Shown here in pieces: positions 1 through 5,707 of a stretch of DNA of 5,707 nucleotides. The stretch is from an uncultured Mucispirillum sp. (GTDB lineage Bacteria; Chrysiogenota; Deferribacteres; Deferribacterales; Mucispirillaceae). Under the pieces are notes generated by a model that made no database searches, was not told where the DNA came from, and was given only the letters and a program-made list of their open reading frames with translations. Every line of letters begins with the position of its first letter. The stretch's first letter is position 1. Both the position numbers and the translations under genes were made by a program. The stretch lies in NCBI GenBank assembly GCA_945929285.1, contig CAMEOC010000086.1, forward strand, positions 1 to 5,707, given 5' to 3'.

Positions 1-79
1 TATGAGAATTTAGACGACTGCTTAAAATGTTGCAATCGTTTTTAGATTTTACCAATTAATACTTTTATTATATAAAAAG

Positions 80-108
80 TTGCAAAAGAATAATATTGGT
101 GTTATATT
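80..108 (+). promoter_or_regulatory. Candidate sigma70-type promoter for the operon
   Basis: TTGCAA at 80-85 matches the -35 consensus at 4 of 6 positions. It is followed after 17 nt by TATATT at 103-108, which matches the -10 consensus at 5 of 6. Transcription would start near 115, leaving a leader of about 38 nt before the cas6 ATG. A second option is the extended -10 at 119-127 (TG then TATAAC at 122-127), which has no good -35. In DNA this AT-rich such matches arise easily by chance, so the call rests mainly on position in front of the first operon gene. Confidence 0.35.
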
Positions 109-140
109 GCATAAAGTATGGTATAACATATTGTAAAATA

Positions 141-146
141 AAAAGG
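141..146 (+). promoter_or_regulatory. Ribosome binding site deciding the cas6 start
   Basis: AAAAGG sits 6 nt before the ATG at 153. The upstream in-frame TTG at 96 has no such site and would add 19 residues not expected for Cas6. This favours 153 as the true start. Confidence 0.6.
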
Positions 147-152
147 TTATAT

Positions 153-1052
153 ATGCAGATAAATTACCGTAAAATAAAACTGACCTTGTTTTTTGAAAGA
201 AAATTTACAATAAATATTCCTTTTGCTTATGTATTTCGCTCTGTTTTAGGTAATGAGCTGCACTACCTTTCATGTGTTTTAAAACAGCAGACATGCCATA
301 TATGCCCTTTGCGTTTTAAATGTGCTTACAGCATTCTTTTTGAAAACCCAATAAATAAAGAAAATAATGTAATTTCTGGCAGAGATAAGGCACCTTCACC
401 ATATATTATAAAGGCAGAATATTATAAAAATACTGAAATAGATAAGGTTGATATTACGGTAGTTTTCACAGGGGAAGGAATAGATTATATTTCATATTTT
501 TTACTGGCTGTAAAAAGAGCAGGTGAAAAGGGCATGTTTAAAGAGAGAATAAAATACAATATGGGCTATATATCATGCGTAAATAACGAATATAGTTTAG
601 AGTTTGATTTTACAGGCCTGCCACTGGAAACTTATATATTTGATGAAAGCCAGGAAAAATATCGTAAAAAAATAGCTGTAAAATTTATTACACCATTTAG
701 GTATAAAAAAAATGGAAAATATGTTTCAGAAATAGATGTAAATGATATACTTTTATCAGCAAAACGCCGCCTGGATATGCTTTCTGCTTTTTATGGGGAT
801 AAAAGCCTAACTCCAAAACTAGAGTTTATAAAAAACAGCCAGATATTAGAAACAAATCTTTTTTGGCAGGATAGCTCCAGATATTCAAGAAGGCAGGATA
901 TAAGTATGAAAATGGGCGGAATTGCAGGCTCTATGGTTATAGAGGCAGATTTTACGAAACAGCATTTATCATTTTTAGAAGCTGGTAGGTTATTAAATAT
1001 AGGAAAAAATGTGTCCTTTGGTTTAGGGCATATAGATTATGGGGAAATATAA
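153..1052 (+). CDS. cas6: CRISPR pre-crRNA processing endoribonuclease Cas6
   Basis: A protein of 299 residues. Cas6 is a RAMP-fold, metal-independent RNase that cleaves the CRISPR transcript within each repeat to make crRNAs with a 5' handle, which the Csm complex then loads. Seen: an N-terminal beta-rich stretch, then a Cys cluster C48-x2-C51-x5-C57 followed by AYSILFE (58-64), the pattern of the Cas6 branch with a C-terminal CRISPR_Cas6 domain. The C-terminus has the glycine-rich RAMP loop: GRLLNIG at 278-284 and FGLG at 289-292. Length fits the family. The catalytic residue cannot be fixed by eye; His37 is a candidate only. The ATG at 153 is preferred over a TTG at 96 because of the ribosome binding site. 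Its stop overlaps the cas10 start by one base (TAATG), which suggests translational coupling. An alternative reading as another RAMP protein is unlikely given the Cys cluster and the gene order. Confidence 0.88.
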   Translation: MQINYRKIKLTLFFERKFTINIPFAYVFRSVLGNELHYLSCVLKQQTCHICPLRFKCAYSILFENPINKENNVISGRDKAPSPYIIKAEYYKNTEIDKVDITVVFTGEGIDYISYFLLAVKRAGEKGMFKERIKYNMGYISCVNNEYSLEFDFTGLPLETYIFDESQEKYRKKIAVKFITPFRYKKNGKYVSEIDVNDILLSAKRRLDMLSAFYGDKSLTPKLEFIKNSQILETNLFWQDSSRYSRRQDISMKMGGIAGSMVIEADFTKQHLSFLEAGRLLNIGKNVSFGLGHIDYGEI

Positions 1053-2626
1053 TGAAAAAGGGTAGAAATGTAAGCCATAAAGCAAATGTTTTTAGTATAG
1101 CTGCAAATCTGCGGATAATTAGCAGGCTTTATGGTATAATCTTTAAAGAAAGTAATATAGAAAAAATACATAGAGATTTTTTTGATAATATAAATAGCAA
1201 AACAAATTTTCTTACTAAATTATGGCAGGAATGCGGTTTTGAATGCCCTATTTACTCTTTTAGTGATGATTTAAAGGAAATAGAAGAAAACGCCATAAGG
1301 GCAGCAAAGGGTATGGAAGATAAAAGCGATTATATTGCAAATTATGATATAACAAAACAACTGCCACATCTTTTAAGCAGTGCCACACTTTTAAATAAAA
1401 AGCGGGAAAATGTATTTTTACCTGTTGAAAAATTTAGCAATACTTCCATATTTCCAGTAAAGGAAAATTATAATTTTTCAGAAATAGAAGAAAAATATAA
1501 AAGTATATACAATCAGTTGATATCAGATTTGGTGTGTGTATTAAATAATGCAGAAAAAGATAAATCTATACTTATGACAAGTGCCGCATTAGATTCTGTA
1601 TTTTTCAAATACTTATCAAATATACCAGCATTTTATACTGGAGATAGTGATGATATATCCCTTTATGAATATGCAAAAGTGGTATCAGCTTTTGCATGTG
1701 TGCAGTATATGCAAAAAGATTTAGCAGGTGATGATTTTGCATTAATAAGGGGAGATTTTTTCAGCATACAAAACTTTATATTTAATAAAGATGCTGCCAG
1801 CAAAAACCCTGCTAACTCTTTAAGGGGTAAATCTTTTTATGTATCATTAATGTCTGACATAGCTTCCCTTTATGTGCTTGAAAAGCTAAATCTGCCTTAT
1901 TTTAATTTAATGATGAATGCTGCCGGGCAGTTTGTAATACTAAGTAATTATAATGAAAAAGTAGCAGAAGATATAGAAGAAATTAAAAATAAAATAGGTA
2001 ACTGGCTTTATGAAAAATATTATGCTTCAGTTTCCATGGGGCTTTCTGTTGTTGATTGTAAAATAGAGGATTTTAATTCTGAAAGGTTTCATATTCTTCT
2101 ACTTAATCTTTTGGAAGAAAAAGAGAAATCAAAAGCAACCCGATTTAACTTAACAGAAGATAAAAAGTGTGTTTTTACTGAATATTATAAAAATTTTACA
2201 GAAAATAGTAGTAAATGTGAATATTGTGGTATTATGCCGAAAAAAGATAATAAATTTCAAGCCTGTGATAACTGTTTGGTATATATTCAGTATGGTCAAA
2301 AATTAAGGTCTAGTAAATATTTATATGTAATAGAAAGTGAAAATGGGGAATTTTTTGATAAATATAGTATAAGTTTTGATAATAATGACAGGGAGAGGGC
2401 TTTTATACGCATACATATAGATATGCAGGATAAGGCAGATAATAATTATAATTACCAAGATGTTATCCATTATAGAAGCTATGTGGCAGTGGATAAAAGT
2501 GATGATGGGCAGGAGAAAATACGCTCATTTTCAGATATTGCTTCATACAGCCCAGAAGGTAATGGTGCAAATATGTTAGCTGTATTAAAAGCAGATGTGG
2601 ATAATCTTGGCTTGCGGACTTTCTGA
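1052..2626 (+). CDS. csm1: Cas10/Csm1 N-terminal fragment (degenerate HD, Palm1, zinc ribbon)
   Basis: A fragment of 524 residues. The start has a GGGGA Shine-Dalgarno at 1041-1045 and a one-base overlap with cas6. The N-terminal stretch around residues 11-28 aligns by eye with the canonical HD helix, but Arg21-Ile22 stand where His-Asp is expected, and the later His pair and the usual ADxLSSGE-type Asp are also not seen. Palm1 begins at G234-D235 with the GDFFSIQNF motif, followed by SLRGKSF at 256-262. The usual Gly-rich turn of Palm1 reads NAAGQF at 289-294. A zinc ribbon is formed by C389, C392, C405 and C408. KADVDNLG at 513-520 is the first Palm2 strand, with D515 and D517 as metal-ligand candidates. 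The reading then ends abnormally after LRTF at a TGA. The fragment lacks the GGDD motif and the C-terminal domain, so it should not make cyclic oligoadenylate alone. Confidence 0.82.
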   Translation: MKKGRNVSHKANVFSIAANLRIISRLYGIIFKESNIEKIHRDFFDNINSKTNFLTKLWQECGFECPIYSFSDDLKEIEENAIRAAKGMEDKSDYIANYDITKQLPHLLSSATLLNKKRENVFLPVEKFSNTSIFPVKENYNFSEIEEKYKSIYNQLISDLVCVLNNAEKDKSILMTSAALDSVFFKYLSNIPAFYTGDSDDISLYEYAKVVSAFACVQYMQKDLAGDDFALIRGDFFSIQNFIFNKDAASKNPANSLRGKSFYVSLMSDIASLYVLEKLNLPYFNLMMNAAGQFVILSNYNEKVAEDIEEIKNKIGNWLYEKYYASVSMGLSVVDCKIEDFNSERFHILLLNLLEEKEKSKATRFNLTEDKKCVFTEYYKNFTENSSKCEYCGIMPKKDNKFQACDNCLVYIQYGQKLRSSKYLYVIESENGEFFDKYSISFDNNDRERAFIRIHIDMQDKADNNYNYQDVIHYRSYVAVDKSDDGQEKIRSFSDIASYSPEGNGANMLAVLKADVDNLGLRTF

Positions 2627-3407
2627 AAAAGACAGCAGCGGGAAAGTAATAAAAGGCAAGCTTACTTTTTCACGAACAAATATGCTTTCTCGTTCCATAC
2701 ACAACTTTTTTTCATACCATTTATATGCAGTAATGAAGAAAAAGGCTATGAATATATATACTGTATTTGCAGGTGGAGATGATTTATTTCTTGTGGGCAG
2801 GTATGATGAAGTAATAAAAACTGCAAAAATTTTATATGATGAATTTGCAAGGTTTACAAATAATAATAACGAAATCACCATTTCCTGTGGCATAGGGTTT
2901 TATAATGATGGCTCACCTGTTTGGTTTATGGCAGATGATGCAGAAAGCAGGCTTGAAAGTGCAAAACATTTCAGGGAAAAAGGGCAGGAAGAAAGTATTA
3001 TAAAAGGTAATATTAGCCTGCTTTATGGGGAATATAAATATGCTTTATTTTTAAAAGAATATACAGTTTTTCAAGAAAAAATCAAATATTTTGATAAACA
3101 TATAGATATTTCACATGGGCTTTTATATAAGCTTATAAATTACTGTGATATGAAAATGGAGCATGAAAAAGAACAAAAGGAAAATAAAAGCAGTATTAAC
3201 TTAAATAATTTATTGTGGCGTTCTCATTTTCATTATGTATTAGGCAGGTTAAATGTAAAAAACATACCAAAAGATGTAATATTAAAAGAATTTACAGGCA
3301 GTTTGAAAAAAGAAATAATATTATACTTTACTAATTTTATAGAAGTAAATGCTGTATTACTTAAAACACTTATAGCATTACATTTATATAATGAAAGAAA
3401 TAAATAA
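2595..3407 (+). CDS. csm1: Cas10/Csm1 C-terminal fragment (GGDD Palm2 and helical tail)
   Basis: Up to 270 residues in the +1 frame relative to the upstream fragment. Clear homology to Csm1 begins at ACGLSEKDSSG (from codon 6), so the first residues from the ATG at 2595 are a frame artefact or a new N-terminus. GGDD, the catalytic signature of Palm2 cyclic-oligoadenylate synthesis, is at codons 60-63 (2772-2783) within the stretch VFAGGDDLFLVG. ISCGIGFYN and the ESRLESAKHF region follow as in Csm1. The last 120 or so residues form the helical C-terminal domain, with LLYKLINY and WRSHFHYVLGRL. The ATG at 2595 lacks a good ribosome binding site and lies inside the upstream fragment with a 32-nt overlap; independent translation is therefore possible by coupling but weakly supported. 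The TAA stop is followed by a second in-frame TAA shortly after. Confidence 0.75.
   Translation: MWIILACGLSEKDSSGKVIKGKLTFSRTNMLSRSIHNFFSYHLYAVMKKKAMNIYTVFAGGDDLFLVGRYDEVIKTAKILYDEFARFTNNNNEITISCGIGFYNDGSPVWFMADDAESRLESAKHFREKGQEESIIKGNISLLYGEYKYALFLKEYTVFQEKIKYFDKHIDISHGLLYKLINYCDMKMEHEKEQKENKSSINLNNLLWRSHFHYVLGRLNVKNIPKDVILKEFTGSLKKEIILYFTNFIEVNAVLLKTLIALHLYNERNK
2603..2618 (+). other. Likely frameshift or small-deletion site in cas10
   Basis: Frame 0 reads AAT CTT GGC TTG (N-L-G-L) and the +1 frame reads GCT TGC GGA CTT (A-C-G-L). From memory of the family, about five residues (pattern LxFxx) separate NLG from GL, whereas only four bases (TTGC) lie between GGC and GGA here. That implies loss of about 11 nt. 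The remaining GCTT at 2610-2613 would fit a deletion between short GCTT repeats, though the ancestral sequence is hypothetical. There is no homopolymer run at the junction, which argues against a simple base-calling slip. Confidence 0.6.
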
Positions 3408-3422
3408 ATAAATTAAAATATA

Positions 3423-3426
3423 GAGG
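3423..3426 (+). promoter_or_regulatory. Ribosome binding site deciding the csm2 start
   Basis: GAGG lies 6 nt before the ATG at 3433. The in-frame TTG at 3427 directly abuts this motif and so cannot use it, making ATG 3433 the better start. Confidence 0.6.
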
Positions 3427-3432
3427 TTGCTA

Positions 3433-3948
3433 ATGGGAAAAAATAATAGCTTTGGTTTATTTGGAGATAAGCTTCCAGAAAAGTTACAGCAAAATAGTAG
3501 TAATAGTCCTAAACAAGAAAGACAAGGTGAAATAAGGGCTAACCCCGATAGCAACCCAACTCACGACGCGCCTTTAAAATTTGAAGTGCTTACAAAAGAA
3601 AACCTTACAGATAAGATAGATAAGGCAAATAAGGTGGCTTATAAAATTTTTATTGAAAGAGATTCATATACACAGATAAGGAAATTTTATGATGAGCTTT
3701 TATCACTGCAAAAGCAGGTTAAAGATTTAAAACAAAATAAAGATGATGAAAGTTTTGAAAAAACACTGCCACTTATATATTTATTAAAATCAAAAGCAGC
3801 TTATGCAAAAGGGAGAGATAATATCCATAATACATTTTATGAATTTATTACTTTTTACATTAGCAATATAAAAAAATCTAAAAATTTAGATGATTTTGTT
3901 TTATATTTTGAAGCTGTATTAGGTTACTTAAGGTATTATAGTAAATAA
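3433..3948 (+). CDS. csm2: Type III-A effector small subunit Csm2
   Basis: A protein of 171 residues. Csm2 is an all-helical subunit that stacks along the crRNA-target duplex next to the Csm3 filament; it has no known catalytic activity. The C-terminal two thirds match the family: TQIRKFYDEL, then LPLIYLLKSKAAYAKGRD, then the closing LDDFVLYFEAVLGYLRYYSK, the typical Csm2 end. It is longer than the usual 120-150 residues because of an N-terminal tail of about 50 residues rich in Asn, Ser, Gln, Pro and Lys and probably disordered. Part of this tail is encoded by a GC-rich patch near 3536-3573 (CCC, GAC, CAC and GCG codons) unlike its surroundings. It starts 25 nt after the cas10 stop, and its stop lies within the csm3 Shine-Dalgarno. 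Identification rests on the C-terminal motifs and on its place between cas10 and csm3. Confidence 0.87.
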   Translation: MGKNNSFGLFGDKLPEKLQQNSSNSPKQERQGEIRANPDSNPTHDAPLKFEVLTKENLTDKIDKANKVAYKIFIERDSYTQIRKFYDELLSLQKQVKDLKQNKDDESFEKTLPLIYLLKSKAAYAKGRDNIHNTFYEFITFYISNIKKSKNLDDFVLYFEAVLGYLRYYSK

Positions 3949-3954
3949 GGAGGG
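3947..3954 (+). promoter_or_regulatory. Strong ribosome binding site of csm3
   Basis: AAGGAGGG overlaps the csm2 stop codon and sits 4 nt before the csm3 ATG at 3959. It is the best Shine-Dalgarno in the window, which suits the high copy number of Csm3 in the complex. Confidence 0.75.
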
Positions 3955-3958
3955 AAAA

Positions 3959-4684
3959 ATGTCATTTCAAATAAAAAAATATAATATAGAAATAACTGTT
4001 GTAACAGGGCTTTATATAGGAGCAGGCAGAACGGCTTTAAGAATAGGTGGGGTGGATAGTGAATTTATACGAAACCCGGCAAATAATGAGCCATATATTC
4101 CAGGTAGCAGTTTAAAGGGAAAAATACGCAGTTTATTAGAATATGATGCAGGGCTTTTGGCTATATCTAAAGATGGCAAGGTATTAAATGCAAAAATAGT
4201 GCAAGATGCAAAAAGAAACAATATAGGCAATACTAAAAATATGGAAAATATTTTAAAACTTTTTGGCACATCAGCAGATAATAAATCTTCAAAAGAAAAT
4301 AAATCTACACAAGATAATAATAAAGAACAAATAAATTATGGTATAACAAGGCTTTCTTTTTCTGACTTAAGTTTGAAAAAAAATAGTGGTGAATATACTG
4401 AAATATTTGAAGTGAAACCAGAAGTTAGTATAAAAAGAGATGACGGAAAAGCAGAAAGCCCAAGGTTTACAGAACGGGTTGTTGCTGGCACAAAATTTAC
4501 AGGAACTATTACTTTAAAAGTATTTAATGATAGTGTAAATAATGATAATGAAGAAGAATTTCTCAAACTTTTAACAAGAGGATTACAACTTTTAGAATTA
4601 GATGCTTTAGGTGGTTCTTCCAGCCGTGGTTATGGAAAAGTTTCTATTTTATTTGACGGAAAAGAACTTCCAGACCTAAAATAA
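3959..4684 (+). CDS. csm3: Type III-A RAMP backbone subunit and target-RNA nuclease Csm3
   Basis: A protein of 241 residues. Several Csm3 copies form the crRNA-binding filament, and each cuts the target RNA at 6-nt steps using a conserved Asp. Seen: TGLYIGAG (16-23), then GGVDSEFIRNP with D33 at the position of the catalytic Asp known from Streptococcus thermophilus Csm3, then YIPGSSLKGKIRSLLE (46-61), the family hallmark. LFG is at 101-103. EVKPEVSIKR and PRFTERVVAGTKF form the central part, and LELDALGGSSSRGYGK near the C-terminus gives the RAMP glycine-rich loop (GGSSSRGYG, 218-226). It is somewhat longer than the usual 210-220 residues because of a Lys/Asn/Ser-rich insertion at about 106-126, probably a flexible loop. 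All key residues look intact, so RNA cleavage should be preserved. It lies 10 nt after csm2 with a strong ribosome binding site. Confidence 0.93.
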   Translation: MSFQIKKYNIEITVVTGLYIGAGRTALRIGGVDSEFIRNPANNEPYIPGSSLKGKIRSLLEYDAGLLAISKDGKVLNAKIVQDAKRNNIGNTKNMENILKLFGTSADNKSSKENKSTQDNNKEQINYGITRLSFSDLSLKKNSGEYTEIFEVKPEVSIKRDDGKAESPRFTERVVAGTKFTGTITLKVFNDSVNNDNEEEFLKLLTRGLQLLELDALGGSSSRGYGKVSILFDGKELPDLK

Positions 4685-4713
4685 AACATTATAATTTATT
4701 TAAGAGAATTAAT

Positions 4714-5673
4714 ATGAAATATACTTATATTAGTTTAGATATAAAGCCCACATCATCATTTGCAAGCGAGCTTTCATCAGATACATTTTTTGCTCAGATA
4801 TGCTATATGCTTTATATGCAGGGGCATAATTTAGATGAATATTTGAAAGATTACGAAAATAACCCATTTTTTGTAATATCAGATTTTTTCCCTATGGGGT
4901 ACATTTCTGCCCAGCAGATGCCAGTAAAACCAGCATCGGAAATAAATGTATATGACCTTGCTAAAAGGAAAGCTTTGAAAAATAAAAATAAAATAAAGCT
5001 TGAAAACCTTATTAGTAACGGCATATTAACCATAGAAAAAAATGGGCTTATAAAAGAAACTACTGATATTTCAACCACAGATGATAGTTGGAAAAATTAT
5101 AAATATGATGTGGTAAAAGCCCATATTAACAGGGCTGCAGGAACAACATTAAATGCAGAATTTGCCCCATATTCTAATATTGAATATAGATATACGGCAA
5201 AAAATAATAATTTTTATTTTAGAGTATATTTATATGTAAAAGAAGGCTTTAAGGAAGATATTATTCTTTCAGCCATAGAAGATATTGGAAAAACAGGCTA
5301 TGGCAGCAAAACTTCAACAGGTAAAGGTTTTTTTGAAGTTGCTAGAAACGAAGATATAAAAATTAATACAGATAATAAAGATGCTTTTATTTTACTAAGT
5401 AATACAGATGTTTCTGGAATGAATAAATACACTAACAAAATGTATTACACACCTATAACACGCTTTGGAAAACATGGAGCATTAACAGAAAAAGGCACAC
5501 CATTTAAAAATCCATTTGTAATGGCAAAAAGTGGGGCTTTGGCATTTTATGTGAAAAATGAGTGTTTTAATAAAGCATATATGGGTAAAGGAATTTCTGG
5601 GTTATCATACCATAAAAATACAGTAGCTCAAGGCTATGGGCTTTATATCCCTTTAAAGTTGGTGGAAGAATAA
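4714..5673 (+). CDS. csm4: Type III-A RAMP subunit Csm4
   Basis: A protein of 319 residues, near the usual length of about 300. Csm4 holds the 5' handle of the crRNA and contacts Cas10, capping one end of the Csm3 filament. Seen: an N-terminal RAMP strand and the SSDTFFAQICYML stretch (21-33), typical of Csm4. YISAQQMPVKP is near residue 70. A first glycine-rich loop is GKTGYGSKTSTGKGFF (192-207), and a C-terminal one reads MGKGISGLS (290-298), with QGYGLYIPLKL (306-316) at the end. No nuclease residue is expected in this subunit. The start has only a weak AAGAGA ribosome binding site at 4702-4707, after a 29-nt gap from csm3. Its place between csm3 and csm5 is the canonical one. Csm5 is the main alternative, but the gene that follows starts like Csm5. 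Confidence 0.88.
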   Translation: MKYTYISLDIKPTSSFASELSSDTFFAQICYMLYMQGHNLDEYLKDYENNPFFVISDFFPMGYISAQQMPVKPASEINVYDLAKRKALKNKNKIKLENLISNGILTIEKNGLIKETTDISTTDDSWKNYKYDVVKAHINRAAGTTLNAEFAPYSNIEYRYTAKNNNFYFRVYLYVKEGFKEDIILSAIEDIGKTGYGSKTSTGKGFFEVARNEDIKINTDNKDAFILLSNTDVSGMNKYTNKMYYTPITRFGKHGALTEKGTPFKNPFVMAKSGALAFYVKNECFNKAYMGKGISGLSYHKNTVAQGYGLYIPLKLVEE

Positions 5674-5674
5674 T

Positions 5675-5707
5675 ATGAATAAAATATTACATTTTAAAAT
5701 GCAGACT
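5675..5707 (+). CDS. csm5: Start of Csm5, cut by the window edge
   Basis: Only 11 codons are present, reading MNKILHFKMQT, and the frame is still open at the window end. The ATG starts one base after the csm4 stop and has GGAAG at 5664-5668, six bases upstream, so translation is probably coupled. The strand-like beginning resembles the first RAMP strand of Csm5, which usually continues into a TLTPVHIG-type motif. Csm5 would cap the crRNA 3' end. The assignment is mostly from gene order; so few residues cannot prove the family. Confidence 0.65.
   Translation, partial: MNKILHFKMQT

Larger units (their letters stand above)
1..152. other. AT-rich upstream leader of the csm operon
   Basis: No convincing gene lies in this stretch. 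Bases 1-45 are open on the + strand in frame 1 for 14 codons up to a TAG at 43-45, and could be the tail of an upstream gene, but so short an open stretch proves nothing. The rest is very AT-rich and holds three copies of TTGCA (30-34, 80-84, 107-111), the candidate promoter and the cas6 ribosome binding site. I see no CRISPR repeat copies, no tRNA and no strong hairpin terminator. Confidence 0.5.
1052..3407 (+). pseudogene. cas10: cas10/csm1, type III-A large subunit, interrupted by a frameshift
   Basis: Two consecutive reading frames together encode one Csm1-family Cas10 of roughly 785 residues, close to the usual size. Cas10 nucleates the complex at the crRNA 5' end; on target RNA binding it makes cyclic oligoadenylates through its Palm domains and often cuts ssDNA through an N-terminal HD domain. 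Visible in order: a degenerate HD-like region without the dyad, Palm1 (GDFFSIQNF, SLRGKSF), a four-Cys zinc ribbon, the first strand of Palm2 (KADVDNLG), then a shift to the +1 frame, GGDD, and the helical C-terminal domain. The frame must change between 2589 (just after a +1-frame stop at 2586-2588) and the frame-0 TGA at 2624-2626. Family members usually have about three to four more residues at the junction, so a small deletion fits better than one extra base. Whether the gene is dead, recoded or makes a two-part protein is undecided. Confidence 0.8.

Noticed and set aside
1..45. Tail of an upstream gene ending at TAG 43-45
   Set aside because: Fourteen open codons are not significant, and the residues match no motif I recognise.
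96..152. Extended cas6 start at the TTG at 96
   Set aside because: It has no Shine-Dalgarno and overlaps the probable promoter, and the ATG at 153 has a well-spaced AAAAGG.
1..152. CRISPR array or leader end
   Set aside because: No direct repeat of 25-40 nt recurs with spacer-like intervals; only short TTGCA matches are present.
2612..2626. Programmed +1 frameshift like that of prfB
   Set aside because: The codon before TGA is TTC, which re-pairs poorly in the +1 frame, there is no upstream Shine-Dalgarno-like stimulator, and residues appear to be missing at the junction.
2585..2893. Reverse-strand reading frame of 102 codons over the cas10 break
   Set aside because: It is antisense to well-matched Cas10 sequence, including GGDD, has no recognisable domain, and is explained as a shadow of the + strand gene.
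4012..4566. Two reverse-strand open frames over csm3
   Set aside because: They lie opposite conserved Csm3 motifs and resemble no family; they are composition-driven shadows.
4851..5078. Reverse-strand open frame of 75 codons over csm4
   Set aside because: Antisense to csm4, without a ribosome binding site or a recognisable product.

Overview
The window holds most of a type III-A (Csm) CRISPR-Cas effector operon. All genes lie on the + strand in the order cas6 - cas10/csm1 - csm2 - csm3 - csm4 - csm5, and csm5 is cut by the right edge after 11 codons. The DNA is very AT-rich, uses ATA heavily for isoleucine, and packs its genes with short gaps. This suggests a low-GC anaerobic or gut-type bacterium (Deferribacterota such as Mucispirillum, Brachyspira, Fusobacteria or low-GC Firmicutes are all possible). 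The sequence alone does not settle the taxon.

Layout: 1-152 is an AT-rich leader with a plausible sigma70-type promoter. At 153-1052 is cas6, the pre-crRNA processing RNase. At 1052-3407 is cas10/csm1, broken into two reading frames. At 3433-3948 is csm2 (small subunit), at 3959-4684 csm3 (backbone and target-RNA nuclease), at 4714-5673 csm4 (5'-handle cap), and from 5675 the start of csm5. Gaps between genes run from a 1-nt overlap to about 30 nt, and most starts have a recognisable Shine-Dalgarno, so the set looks like one transcript. No CRISPR array, cas1/cas2, or csm6/CARF effector is visible here.

In a normal system Cas6 trims crRNAs. Csm2-Csm5 plus Cas10 assemble on them, Csm3 cuts target RNA, Cas10's HD domain cuts ssDNA, and Cas10's Palm domains make cyclic oligoadenylate. 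In this locus Csm3 keeps its catalytic Asp and cas6, csm2 and csm4 look intact. Cas10, however, appears damaged twice: its N-terminus lacks the HD dyad, and a frameshift falls just after the DVDNLG strand of Palm2, upstream of the GGDD motif. As read, the complex might still bind and cut RNA but should have neither the DNase nor the signalling activity, unless Cas10 works as two polypeptides or the shift is recoded. The system itself is known; the state of Cas10 is the unusual part.
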